Below are positions 46,532 through 57,960 of a stretch of 64,000 nt of DNA, in pieces. The notes under the pieces were generated by a model. That model ran no database searches, was not told the origin of the DNA, and was given only the letters and a program-made list of their open reading frames with translations. This stretch comes from Chlorophyllum brunneum. Taxonomy: Eukaryota > Basidiomycota > Agaricomycetes > Agaricales > Agaricaceae. The stretch's first letter is position 1. Every line of letters starts with the position of its first letter. The stretch is taken from positions 992,001 through 1,056,000 of the forward strand of contig OY756139.1 of NCBI GenBank assembly GCA_963576785.1. Reading direction: 5' to 3'. A program made the translations under genes and the position numbers.

Positions 46532-47316
46532 TTAGAACAACAGCGCCAAGGCACTCAAAGCGAGGGGGACAACCCCGGTCGTGGCCAGCGCGACGGCTTG
46601 TGTAGCACCATTGGTGGAGGTGGAACTGGAAGCTGTAGATGAAGCTGTAGCAGTCCCAGGCATGCCAGAGGCTGTCGTCGATTCCGATTCAGTGCCATTC
46701 AAACGCATGGCATTACGCTAAAATTAAACAGCAACCATCAGCATCAAATAGAGTGCACCACGTTCTTCCCGCAAGCAGAAGATTGAGACTCACCACAAAG
46801 CCGTCGTAGGTTTCCAGACTGGAAACATTGACGTTAATGCCACCGACACCGCCAACGCTGCAGGTGTTCCAGTCAAAGTACCAGATAGTGGTAGAGTCAT
46901 CAGTGATAGGAACCTGGAGGTTCGTGACAGCCTGATGGTTGCCCGCATCCCGGAAGCCAGAGTCGAAACCGTTCAAAGTCTGATTGAAGTCATGGGCACG
47001 CATACATGGCGCTGCGAACACTGACTGGGTGACCGTGTGGTTTCCTTCGGTAACTGTTGGGGAGTGAGATAAATTATACATGAGAATCGGCGGGGCTTAC
47101 AGTTGAAGTAGACAACATCGCCTTTGTTGGCCGCGACAGTTGGGGGGTTAAATACAGTTCCTTGGTTTGTCGGGGTGTTGTCGCCAACGGTCACGACGAT
47201 AACCTCAGCGGCCACGACTGTCAGGAGCGTGAAAAGCTACTGAAAGAATCAGTGGGGGACACGAGAAAACAAAAACAAAAACGCACAGCGAAGAGAGCAG
47301 AAGGCAATTCTCGCAT
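46532..47316 (-). CDS. Secreted GPI-type cupredoxin (phytocyanin-like)
   Basis: Small secreted protein. The start at 47316 plus an intron (about 47237-47286) yields a signal peptide (MRELPSALFALFTLLTVVAA) followed by EVIVVTVGDN. The cupredoxin fold is shown by VFNPPTVAANKGDVVYFNF, GNHTVTQSVFAAPCMRAHDF (His and Cys copper-site positions) and IWYFDWNTCSVGGVGGI. The tail is Ser/Thr-rich and ends in a hydrophobic segment (ALATTGVVPLALSALALLF), consistent with a GPI anchor. Introns at about 47055-47102 and 46717-46793 restore the frame. This is the extracellular serine-rich or blue-copper-like family common in fungal cell walls; copper binding is not proven, and the axial ligand is unclear. Confidence 0.85.
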
Positions 47317-47883
47317 TGAGGGGAGAGGTAGGAGAAGTGAAGGAAGGGATAAGAAACGCGAGTGTTAAAACGTCGCTGCAGAAGGCCATCGCCAGTGCTT
47401 CTCGATCGGACGAACGTAAGGAGGTGCTTTAAGTCTTTGATCCCATCAGTTCCCACACTTAATTCCGTTAGATTGCTTTTCCACTCGTCGCGCTGAGTCG
47501 GGAAACGTGTTTTCATGTACCCTCGGCGCCTTGTGGAAACCACCTCACACAAGAGTCATCTGATACGAACGTGTTCTCGTTTCGTCCAGTCAAATTTAGT
47601 GCATACTCACGACGTGCGGCCTACACGCAAAATGATACAGATACATGGTATATACGAAAAATGGTAACAGTGGGTTAGGGATGAGAAGAGTGGATTCAAG
47701 CAACGAGATAGAAGAGATGAGAGGTGCATATGATAGGTGGCGGAGGAAACTACAGACGCCTGAAGGGGTTGATCCAACGCAGCGATCGGTCAATATTCCC
47801 ATCATCCTTAGATGCTGAATGAGCTCACCGAGTCGAGAGAACATAAATACTGTATTAAGCACATCTTCACCCTTTTCTCTCCT
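47317..47883. other. Intergenic, no gene seen
   Basis: Contains the cupredoxin promoter (pyrimidine-rich on the coding strand) and the 3' flank of the next small gene. Confidence 0.4.
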
Positions 47884-48204
47884 TCATTCGCATGTTGCTC
47901 TTTGGTAATCATCACCATCATCAGTATGAACGCACACGACCCGTGATGAGCGCGACACGCACCGAATGGTCCATTTCGAGCTTTGACCTTCCCAATCATC
48001 TACGATCAACCTTGCTCTCGTACCTGTGATACCTCCGGTCTGCGACCATTCGGGCCAATCCCTCTCAGGTGCCACTTGGAACACCTCTTCGCGTGACTTG
48101 GCGGGCGGGAGGCCAAACCTATATGGCCCCACAGTAGACGCGTATAGGTACTGGCTTGTCGGTGCTTGCTTGGCCTTTCCGTTGGCTTTCGCGGAAGAGG
48201 TCAT
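47884..48204 (-). CDS. Small hypothetical protein
   Basis: I do not recognise it. An ATG-initiated 106-codon frame: MTSSAKANGKAKQAPTSQYL, then VGPYRFGLPPAKSREEVFQV and PEWSQTGGITGTRARLIVDDW. The first 75 residues have good codon flow. The last 30, rich in Cys/Arg/Asp, may be read-through past an intron. It is intermediate in plausibility between a real short gene and chance. Confidence 0.35.
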   Translation of the reverse strand: MTSSAKANGKAKQAPTSQYLYASTVGPYRFGLPPAKSREEVFQVAPERDWPEWSQTGGITGTRARLIVDDWEGQSSKWTIRCVSRSSRVVCVHTDDGDDYQRATCE

Positions 48205-49933
48205 GCTATCGATCGTTGGGACGGGCGCTGATAGGGAGAGCGAGTGGGATCCGAGGTAAGTTGAGAGACGGTTTGGGTAGATGGGGGATAATTAGAAGAT
48301 AACGGACGTTAGGGAACTACAGGTCTCCTTAAGAGGGCAGGTAGAGAGGAGATCCGGAAACGGAACAATAGAAAATGGTGGGCACGAGCAATATAAGAGC
48401 GATGGGAATGTATCCCTTAGAATAGCCCAGACGTCAGAAAGAGGCAAGTAGTATGGCGCTGGTATATAAGAGGCAAGGTCAAATAATTTCGTGGAGCAAG
48501 AAGGGTGACAATGTGAATAGCCAGCGGGTGCGAACAGCTCCTGGGCTGCGCAGACCGTGTCTAGTTATACCATTGGCCCAGCGCTTGACGACATAGCATC
48601 TCCCAGCCGAAAAGACGGCTGGTTATTCGTTTGATCTCGTATCACGCACTGTCTCCACGGACCTCATGGAGAATCACGTATATCAAAACTGACTCAACCT
48701 ACCATTCGTGCAGCTGACCATGACACTGATACTGTTCTGCTGAAGATGCCATCGAGCGCAGGTCTATTCTTATCCTCGGCGGGCGCTCGTGAACAGTTGA
48801 TTGTCTTCTGACATTTTGGTCTCGATGACAGTTACGACAAATATTCGTACGTGACCCTGTGCAGGCGGGATGGCTTCTCCTTGGAGGGCAAAATTGTACA
48901 TGGTATAGGTATCCGGGGGCCGTGAAGACAGGACATATGCACCGGCGGGTGACGGGATGAATGTCACAGCGGTGAGGTCATTCAAGTTGGTTAAGGATGA
49001 CCATTCAAGGGGTTACATTTACCTCCATTCACACTCCCAAGTAGCGGTAATCACGGGGGATGAAGCTGATCAGCACTCAGGCGCAGTTGCATATGAAATC
49101 CGGGATTCGATTTATTTTTCCCGGTCTAGGGGCTTCGAAGAAGTTCAAACATCAAGCCCCAGAGCACCCCTCTTGTGATGCCCTGTCGGCCAGTGAATTA
49201 GGAAAACAGGAACCATTGGTGTGGATATCAAAAACTTTGAAACGGAAGCCCCGGTAACCAATTGTGAGCAGAGTGCGAGCCCAACATTCGTGGCTCGTCC
49301 CTTCAGGAGAATCAAGTGGGTAACCCTTCTTAAGCCTTTGGTGCTGAGACGGAAAAGCCAAGAGAATTATCATCAAGTTGAGCAAGTCTCAACACCTCAC
49401 TAATGTCCGCAGTCCTTTTGACAGTGATTCTGTCGTCCGCTAATAAAGTTGGCAAAAATAAATCGGGGGTGGTTGTAAGTAGATTAAGAGGAGGTTGGAG
49501 GTGGTGTGATCTGTTTTCGGGACGGAGCAGAACGCACGTGGGTTGACAAATCATTACTCATTAATCAGTGTGGGCTCGTAAAAATAGGCTTCTCGGGACT
49601 GGAGAAAAAATTTGTGCAAGAAATCTTTTGAAAGCCCAAACCACCTGAATGGGATGGATTGTGTGACAAGGCGGTGAACTGGCATCGCAAGTCGGCATGT
49701 GCGGGGTTTATTACACATCGAATGAAGCGGAGCAGATGACACTCTCACGGACCATGCAGGAAAGATCTTCCAAATACCACGCCGAGCAGAGAAGTCAAAT
49801 TTCGTTGGCCCATACTGCTGTCCTGTCTGGGCTCTGCTTGCTCTGATCCTTGCCTCATATCGCTCCCCGCAAGCATCATTTAAAGTCTAGCGCCCTTGTC
49901 CATCGCTGTCTCCCCCACTTACATCCCCATGAA
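48205..49933. other. 1.7-kb gene-poor region
   Basis: No complete gene. A minus-strand open piece at 48770-48985 (LTAVTFIPSPAGAYVLSSRP, then NFALQGEAIPPAQGHVRIFV) reads like protein but has no ATG, start exon or family. The right end carries the arrestin promoter. Confidence 0.4.
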
Positions 49934-52559
49934 ATGCACCCCACAGCGGACAGCCAATTGATGCCCAAAGACAAGAACTCGCTCGCCATCCGCTTGACTG
50001 AATCCGCTGTCTTTTTGCGCTCTGATGGCTCTACCCGCACTCATGCGCATACCCAGGGCGGGCCTTCTCTTGTCCGTGGCCTTTTGATCTTGAACCTCGT
50101 CAAGCCTACCAAAATCTCTGGCATAGAAATCCACCTTTTGGGGAAGAGTGAAACGTATTTGGCAGAAGGCGCGTGGGCCCAGATTTTGTACTATTCAGGG
50201 CGACCTGATATTTTCTATCACAGGCGTTGGTACTCGCAGGATCGATATCAATGAACGCCATCGATTTTTCCGTGCATCTACTACCTACTTCGACGCCGGA
50301 AAGGTTCATTCTCGGAGAGCGGTTTCCATTGGCCCCGGTGTTGCATATAATCCATACCATGGCGACTCCTTCGAAGAGTTACATGCTAGCCTTAATCAGC
50401 GTCATCCCGATGACGACCACGATGGTGAACAGGATCACACTTCACATGAGGACCCTCCTATCTATCGCCGTCGTAACGCGAGTGTTGATGCACCGCACTA
50501 TCAACCTCGTCATATCTCATACCACGAAGAACCCCTCCCCCTCCCTCCCTACGCTCCTTCCCCACCTTATTCTTCATCCAGTCACGCCCCCTCCCCGTTC
50601 CCCTCTCCATACTCGCTGACTAGGAACGCGAGCCCTGCAGAGAGCCAGGAAGAGTTTCGCGCTGGCTTAAATGACGCCGTACATGAACCCAATACTTCCA
50701 GTGATTACCCTTACTCTATTTTGCATTGAACTTTTTGAGGGCTCAAATTCTGTCATTTACTAGATCTCTCCGCTACATTTATACCTTCTCGCGTGACTTC
50801 AACACAAAGCTATCGCTTTAACCACCCCGATTCTTCAATTTCCTCGCACCCTGGCACAGACGATGTTCCTGAAGAAGCCCACCAAAGTACCCGTCGTGGC
50901 TCCTGGACACCTCCTCACCCTGATGACCCCGATCACGATCGAGGAAGGCGGAAGAATCCCAACCGCTTCACATTGGCAACTGTCTCACATGCGCTCATAG
51001 ACGCTGTGCGTTCGAGCTCACCAATGCTCGCGAGGTCGAGAGAAAGCTCAAGAGATAGTCGCGGTAACATGGCAAGAGGCCGGCCGGTCGCGAAGAGGTC
51101 ACTTGAGAGCGTTGCAAGTCCGACCTCGTATCTGAACCCAAGATCCGAAATGGAAAAGCCAAAGGTCAAGACTCAGAAGGACAATCTGTTGGATAAGGTA
51201 GGGGAGATGTTGAAACTCGACGGGGCTGAACACAAGGAGGCCGGGAAAGACTGGAAGGAGTTTAAGAAAGGTGGGTTTCTGAGTACATATATTTGGTCAT
51301 CTCTTTGATTTGATAAAAGGTGTCTATACATACCCTATATCCTTCCAGGTTCCCGCAGACTCTCCTCCAACAATGGCTTGTGATTATGGCGCTGTCATTT
51401 GGTCTCTGCATGCTCGCGTCCATCGACCTGGTGCGTTTCGAACCAGGTATACTGCTGAACGCGAAGTCGTCGTGGTCTCATGCCCAACGGAGGATGACAT
51501 CGAGGAGAATGAGAACATCATCGTTGAACGTCACTGGGATCATCAACTGCAATATCTTATTGCTATCTCCGGTAGAAGCTTCTACATCGGTGGAACGCTA
51601 CCTGTGACTTTTACGATGCTTCCGATGACAAAGGCCAAGGTGTACCGGGTTGCGGTGTATCTGGAGGGTAAGCCTGTCCATGTAATCCGGTGTACAGGAG
51701 TGCTGATATCTGACTACGCAGAACGCGTTGATTATTATACTTGCATGCGCAAGATCGCACGTTCCGACCCAGTTAAGCGCTCTGAGCTCGTGTGTATCCG
51801 TGACCCGAGTCAAAGCGCGTTACCAATACTCCCTCTCAATTCCGATGATCCAGAAGCTTTCCTGAAGTCTCCTTTCTACAACTACGTCTCATCTGAGCTT
51901 GAGAACGAGGACGAGATCTCGCAAATGGCCTCGGATTTCATGGGTCCTGGACCATGGAAGTTTCACTTAGATTTGAAGCTCCCACAATCATGTACAGCGT
52001 TGAGACCAACGAACCAAAACAAGCGCGCTAACATCACGGTCACTCATCTGCTGAAAATCGTGATGAGGATGGAAAGAGGGGATAACATGTATGTGGATAA
52101 GAATGGAAAGAAGAAGTTGTACGATGTCGTAGTGCAGACACCGGTGCACATACTTTCCGTAAGTTCCTCATGGTTCCGATAGAAACTAATGCTCACCCAC
52201 CGTGCTATATCTGCCAGTGTCGATGCAACCCTGAGTTGACATCCCTTCCACGGTACTCGGAGTCCTTACACCCTGTTGACCAAATCGCCCATCGTTGTCC
52301 CTGCCGCACCAACACAACTCATCATAATGATGTTGAGCAGTCGGGCATGTATAGGGCACAACCCGAGCATGTGACCTCGCGCGAATCCATAGGTCCAGGT
52401 GCATCCCCTACAGGGGTGAATCCTGTAGCAATGGCTTCACTGAGGGGACTGCGGCGAGATGACTTGGTCGTTGCGAATACGTTGTTTGAAAGGCTCGTTT
52501 CGGGGCAGCAGACTGAGATGGGAGAAACTCCGCCGGCGTATGAGGACACCTCTACCTAG
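49934..52559 (+). CDS. Alpha-arrestin (ART-like) trafficking adaptor with PPxY motif
   Basis: Adaptor that brings a Nedd4/Rsp5-type ubiquitin ligase to membrane proteins for endocytosis. The arrestin N domain starts NSLAIRLTESAVFLRSDG and continues VRGLLILNLVKPTKISGIEIHLLG; its strands resume after a long insertion at GVYTYPISFQVPADSPPTMACDYGAV. The arrestin C domain follows (GGTLPVTFTMLPMTKAKVYRVAVYL). The tail carries a PPxY motif (ETPPAYEDTS) just before the stop. Between the N-domain strands a roughly 280-residue Ser/Pro/His/Asp-rich stretch (50350-51260) appears disordered. Introns include a GC-AG intron (50169-50223, donor GCGCGT) and ones near 50725-50790, 51271-51318 and 52159-52217. 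The start at 49934 is the first ATG in the frame. Confidence 0.88.
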
Positions 52560-52985
52560 GCCAGCACTGTCTCTGGGGGCTGACGCTGCGGATCTAATGG
52601 TGTTTGTGTTGTGTGCTATTATCGGTTTTCTTTCTTTCGTGGTCTATGTTGGTTGGCTTCTGCTCTGTTCAGGGACATTGGATTTATCGGCTATATTACA
52701 ATCTCTTAATATTCTTCCTAGTCAGCTCCACTCAGATGTTCATAGAAGGTAGAGCCTGAGTGGTGGATGCGCGTCGATGTCGAACCTCGCCACTCTTACG
52801 CTCATATCCCATCTCGTTAAACTGAGATGTAGAACTTTAAGGCCTTTGTGATCTCCTGTAAAATTTAGAGGGATTTTTTTCAAAGCCATATTAATAAAGC
52901 CCTGTGGCCCAATCCAGTGGGTTTCACCTCTATTCTTGTCGGAACCGGAAACCTTCAATCATACTGCCATGCAGCGTTAATAATC
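52560..52985. other. Convergent 3' intergenic region
   Basis: 3' UTRs of the arrestin and the Pro/His-rich gene. Nothing else supported. Confidence 0.5.
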
Positions 52986-54572
52986 TCAACCCGAAGAAGG
53001 GATACGGGGGCTCACGATGAGCGCCTGGCGCTTTTCTCTACTTAGTTGATGTAACATCGCCTGCTTTCGCTTGAAACCAAGCGAGATAGGCTTCACAGAA
53101 GGATGATCTGCATCTCCAGGTCGGTAATATTTCATGGGGCGTCCCGAAGATCCCTGTTCAGCTCTCTTTTGCGCCGCCATCTCACCGAGTCTCCGGTCAT
53201 AGATTCGGTCTCCATCGCCGCGTTGCCCAGTACCCATAATCTCGATCTGCTCAGAATCCGAAGTGCGGGGACGTTGGGAGGGGCCGGAATATTGTTTACT
53301 GGTAGATGGCCTGGTACCAGGTCTGTCGCGGTGTCTTGGAGTTAAGGGTTTCTCGACAGCATTTTGTCCCAGTCCATAGCGTTGTGTGAATTCAACTGAG
53401 ATGGGCTTGTATGCTGGGTGCTCTGCTTCTCCAGGGCGGTAGAAGCGCTGGTCCTTTGTGTTTAGGTGTGGCTGAAGCTGAAGCTGAGCTTGCCCCAGGG
53501 GTTGCGAATGTGGGTGAGTTTCAGAACGAGATTGAGAACGGGTTTCAGGCCGACGGTCAGCTTGAGTTGGAGGTGGCTGCTGGGGATGGGGATGGAGCTC
53601 AGAATATGACTGGTGACGTTGTCGGGGCCGGGTTTCAGGTTGGGGTTGGATATTTCGCGGCGGTGGTGGTAATTCTCGATGATGATGTCTATGGGCGTTC
53701 GTTTGATTCCAATTTGTAATAGGGGCAGATTCAGGGGTGTTCCTATGAGCAGGATTTGGGTTTCCCGTACAGTGTGATTGGTCGTTACGTGGACTTGCGG
53801 CCTGTAACTGGGGACCAAATTTGTGTGATTCTCGAGATCGATGTGGGTTTGGGCGCGGGGCCCGTGCCCGTACAGGTGGTTCAGGTGGTAGTGGGCGTGA
53901 CGTTCTTTGCGACTGGGGGAGTGGTTGTGGCTGCTCTCGCTGGTACCGCCCCCGGGACATTGCTTGAGCTGGACGCACCGACAGCCCTCCTGGAAATACA
54001 AGCGGCGGGGGTAAGACAACTGGTCCTCTATCTACGGTAACAGTATTATAAGCAGGGGCCTGACCATCCTTACCAGAACGAGTCCCTGTGTTTAAGGGTG
54101 CAATTGGCTGTGCGGCTCTGTTAAATCATGTCCATGGAAGGAAATGACAGCTGGGGTCTATACTAACTGGGTAGCTATGTTTTTCGTGGAACGGGGGAGC
54201 CGCCGCTGCGGTCTCGTGAAAATAAAAGGGTGTACTGCCAAGGGAAGCACTGCGATTTTCTCTCGCCTCCCCAGTTCGCGTACCCTGCTTGTGTCTAGCC
54301 CCAGGTCTGTGGAAGCCCAAATCAAGCTTCACCTTCAGACGCTTCAACCCCCCTTTGTCCGGTTTACCATCACGAACGGGATTCCTGATATACACCTGAG
54401 TTTGTTGTAAAGGATGATTCCGACTGTCGGTATACCTTTTACTAAATTGAGAACCCATAGTACCTGAGTGCTTGTAAACAGTCGTCCTGAGGATCAAGAA
54501 GGTAGCGGCTGCGGTCGCCTCGAACGCGCGACCATCTTCAAGCACGAGGCGGTTGGAGCAAGCTATTTTCAT
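52986..54572 (-). CDS. Proline/histidine/glutamine-rich hypothetical protein with duplicated YRPG motif
   Basis: No family recognised. The start at 54572 gives MKIACSNRLVLEDGRAFEAT, a possibly folded 30-residue start, then basic segments (GGLKRLKVKLDLGFHRPG). An inferred intron (about 54036-54137, donor GTCATT) leads into a long Pro/Gln/His/Arg-rich disordered region (HRHHHRELPPPPRNIQPQPE). The C-terminal third holds two copies of one motif: FYRPGEAEHPAYKPISVEF at 53388-53447 and YYRPGDADHPSVKPISLGF at 53073-53132, about 105 residues apart. The second is followed by a basic KRKQ stretch. Clusters of basic residues and repeats suggest a nucleic-acid or protein-scaffold role, but that is a guess. 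Exon limits are uncertain. Confidence 0.6.
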
Positions 54573-55411
54573 TGTCCAATACTTCCGTGTACCGTGACTC
54601 CATCAATTGCAGATACATCCATGGGTTCTGTGCCAAGAGCTACTCTTCAATCAATGTTCGGGCCCAGCTCCTTGACTATCGCCAGTATTATACATAATGT
54701 TTTATTGAATATTAACGTACACAAGTATATGAAATGAAACTCTAGCCCCATCTGAGTTCTACAGTCCGGCTGCCATGAAGATATTCATACTGAAACGAGG
54801 ACGGGGACTACATTGTAACGAATGATATCCAGAGTGAATACTCCTCCGTTACCCCTGACCCGACGCGGCGCAGGAGGATGTCACACCAGAGATGTCTGGC
54901 CTTTTTTCTTCTAGCCCATTCAGGCACTCCTCATTGACCTTGAACTTCAGCGGCTAGCCCCCCGTACGTAATAGAACCAAAAGGTTTGGCATCCGAAGAC
55001 AGGATCAGTCCAAAATCATGTCTCCTGAAGAATACCGTCCCTGCTAAACAAGATTATCAGCTTCGTGGGGTGCTGATTTCGCGCTCTTGTCCTATGTAGT
55101 GCGTTCAGGGGGGGGGAAAGAATGATGGGTACACACTTTAGTCTACATTGGATCGACCCTTCGTGATCAACCCACCCTGCCAAAGGCCCACCCACCAGTC
55201 ACTGTCTCATTATGCTTTCACTCGTGGGAGTACTAGCAAAAAGATGGCCTGACGTTGCACCCCTCAGCGCTTCTGCCAGTGACGGGTGGCAAACACTTTG
55301 ACGTCCTATTCACGTAAAGAAGCAATGCTTGTAAGGAGGCGCGGTTTATCATTGCGACAGGGTGAGAAGAGTACAGATATTAGAACCGATACGTCGACGT
55401 ACTCATACGAC
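54573..55411. other. Intergenic, no gene seen
   Basis: Includes a run of nine G near 55109. No coding frame, RNA gene or repeat recognised. It carries the promoter of the Pro/His-rich gene and the POL4 3' flank. Confidence 0.45.
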
Positions 55412-57805
55412 CTAAACGTTGGCATTACGCATTGTAGGATCAATCCATTCCAATCCCAGGATTTTTAAAACATCCTCCTCGCTTTTAGGTATGAATCGTT
55501 TGGAGTCATGTCGTCTTGTTCTGTAATGTATATCGGGTCAAGAGCAGGTGTTCCCCACGGGTAAGATTACACCTACAACCCGGAACTGTCAAACTTCATC
55601 CCTCTGTGAAAGGGTAGGATGAGCCCCTGCACTCGTATGTGTACCAGTCCAGTGGAAAGGGAAGACGTACTTTTCAACTTTGGCCCAGAGTCTCAAATCA
55701 CGTTCAAACATCTTTGAACCACTCCTACCCGTAGGCGATGGGCGAAACGATAAAGATCCAGACCAATCGGAGACGAGGTGAATACTCACCACCCAATTAC
55801 GGCTGTCCAGTAAGCTTCGGGAGGTACAAAGATCAGGTCCAGGCGGCGATATAACCTCTGCACCTGTGAGCCGGTATCGGAGGTACTGGACTGCGATTGG
55901 GCAATTGACGAGGACGCGGGGAGCCGGAAAACTGTCAAAGCCTTTTCCAGGGAGTCCCAGTTTTCCGTGCGGAGAGGGTTGTGTGCATGAAATCCAGATA
56001 AATCTGATTTTCGGGAGAAGAAAGATCGGTTGTCAGCTGAGTTGGCGCGGGCCTGTTACGCAGGAAGCAGCGCACGCATGACGTGAGTTACCATTCCTTA
56101 GATTCAATGGTGGGCTGAACGTTGGAAATTATATCGAAGCCAGTGGTATGCTTACCACGTTCGTACAGTCGTCTGACGAATTTCGTCGATAGCCCCTTGA
56201 TAATCCCTGCCCCGCTTTTTGAATCCGAATGCGTTATAACGATATCTACGTCGTTGCTCTCCATTTTGCCTCTCCTGTATCTACAGGTTTATGAGCATTT
56301 ATATGTTACATGCAAAGAAGCAGGACCTACCCTCCTGCAATGGTGCTTATGCACCCAGTCTGGACTTCCTTCAATTCGGACATGATTATTAGATGCATTT
56401 CTTCAACCTCTGATCTCGTGATGGGCACACTGAAGTCTTCCCTGAGAACTAGAGCAATTTTGATTGAAATAGGGGGGATCTTAGCATCTTCTTTGAGATT
56501 CTTTGATGGTATGGGCTGCCCATTGGGAGTGAAAAGTTGGCTTTCTAGGCCCTCAAGCTGGGATGGATCAATTCCTTGCGGGACGTCGTAGTATCTTTCC
56601 AGATCTTTCACAGACCGGAGACCGATCTCAAACAGGCCGCGGGCGGTGGAAGGACCAATGCCATACACTGTAGTGAACAGTGAGAGACATCGGTAGCGCT
56701 CTGACTGCAGAATTGTCTCTACTTCCTAATTAGCTTAGGTGTTGGGAAAGAGGTGGGTATTTCGAGTGACCTGTTTCTTCAATTTTCCCAGCCTCCAGGT
56801 ATTCTTCAATCTACAGTGACAGTTAGTATTAGTTCCGTCCTACGAGCATGCTCGCACCTTGGCGTGGATTTTGGAACCGATGCCAGGCAATTTAACGACA
56901 TCCCTCCGAAATGTGTCTCGTGTGATGACAAACGGGTATGCTGGGCGGTGTTGATGAGCTTCACCAGGCGATGTAAGACGCTCGAGCTCACATTTGATAA
57001 TCTATGAAAGGTGTATTAGATAAATCGATGGTTCCGTGGGTTCTTTAGTCACGGCACCCACAGCTATGGCACGCTCGTAAGCGAGAGCATTGATGGAGAG
57101 GCTCTCCAAGCTCCGAGAGTGTCCAAGTACATTCAGTGCAGTCACAAGATCCTGGTTCGGACAGATTAATGGATGAGCGCGGGTACAAGCATACTTGGCT
57201 CTCCAGTTGTCTTTGACCTTCTCACTAGTTAGCTTAGCGACTATGAGGGGGTCTTCAGGAGCTATTGATCTGGCTGGGAGAGGAGGATCCGGGGGGACGG
57301 GGTGCACCTCAAGTTGATCCTCCGGCCGATGATCGGGTGGCAGCTGGCTGATGGCGGCGAAAGCGCCGTAGGGAGCCGGGCTATTCAACTTGATGGTCTG
57401 CAGGAGCCATTCTGGAGTGACTATAGCCTTCTGCTTCTGTTAAAGTCGAATTAGTGGGCTGTCCGGTGGGTACGGTTGCTATGACGCAATGCATACAGCA
57501 ACGTCCCAATCAACGTGCCGCTGGAAACGTTTGGGCATGCGAACGGCAGTGATGATGATGTCTGCAATATTTGGACTGCTACAGAGTCGTAACTGGAGAC
57601 CGTCGTCGCGATCCCCGGGCCCGTGTGATTCGATTAGACGGTATATTTCTGAGATTTCTTTCTCATCAAGCTTGGCCTGCACGACGAATATTCTTAAGGG
57701 CTTGTTGGGGTGGCCATCCCAGCTCTCGGTCGAGTCTGAGCGGCGGCGCTTTAGCGGGCGGTGGGACGGAGAGGGGTCTGGGGTAAGGGACCGCTTGTCT
57801 GGCAT
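55412..57805 (-). CDS. POL4: DNA polymerase X family (Pol IV / lambda-mu type) with BRCT domain
   Basis: Gap-filling polymerase of non-homologous end joining and base excision repair. The start at 57805 (MPDKRSLTPDPSPSH, then the basic cluster KRRRSD) is the first ATG in frame. The BRCT domain follows: LRIFVVQAKLDEKEISEIYR, ADIIITAVRMPKRF and AIVTPEWLLQTIK. Then the 8-kDa/HhH part (LPGIGSKIHAKIEEYL, YGIGPSTARGLFEIGLRSV), the palm with catalytic Asp residues (SNDVDIVIT) and the third Asp (RRLDLIFVPPE), and the thumb end (SKMFERDLRLWAKVEK, GMKFDSSGLTRRHDS, ending TMRNANV). At least nine introns are inferred. It is head-to-head with the NMN adenylyltransferase gene, 155 bp apart. All three catalytic Asp are present. 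Confidence 0.9.
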
Positions 57806-57960
57806 GGATGGACTGGCTGGGCTGGCTGGGACAGGGTAAGGAATGTCACTCCGGCGTGGGAACGGACTACTGGAATCGGCACCGTGTGTTCCGGCGGGCG
57901 GTGGCTTGCTAATGAGCTGCGAGTTGCGCGATTCCCAATACCCCTCTCTCCAACCCACCC
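57806..57960. promoter_or_regulatory. Bidirectional promoter, POL4 / NMNAT
   Basis: 155 bp between divergent start codons. No TATA box seen; the pyrimidine-rich stretch just before 57961 is typical of fungal leaders. Confidence 0.55.

Noticed and set aside
55090..55120. G-run as a possible telomere-like or quadruplex element
   Set aside because: A single run of nine G without further G tracts nearby is not enough for a quadruplex call.
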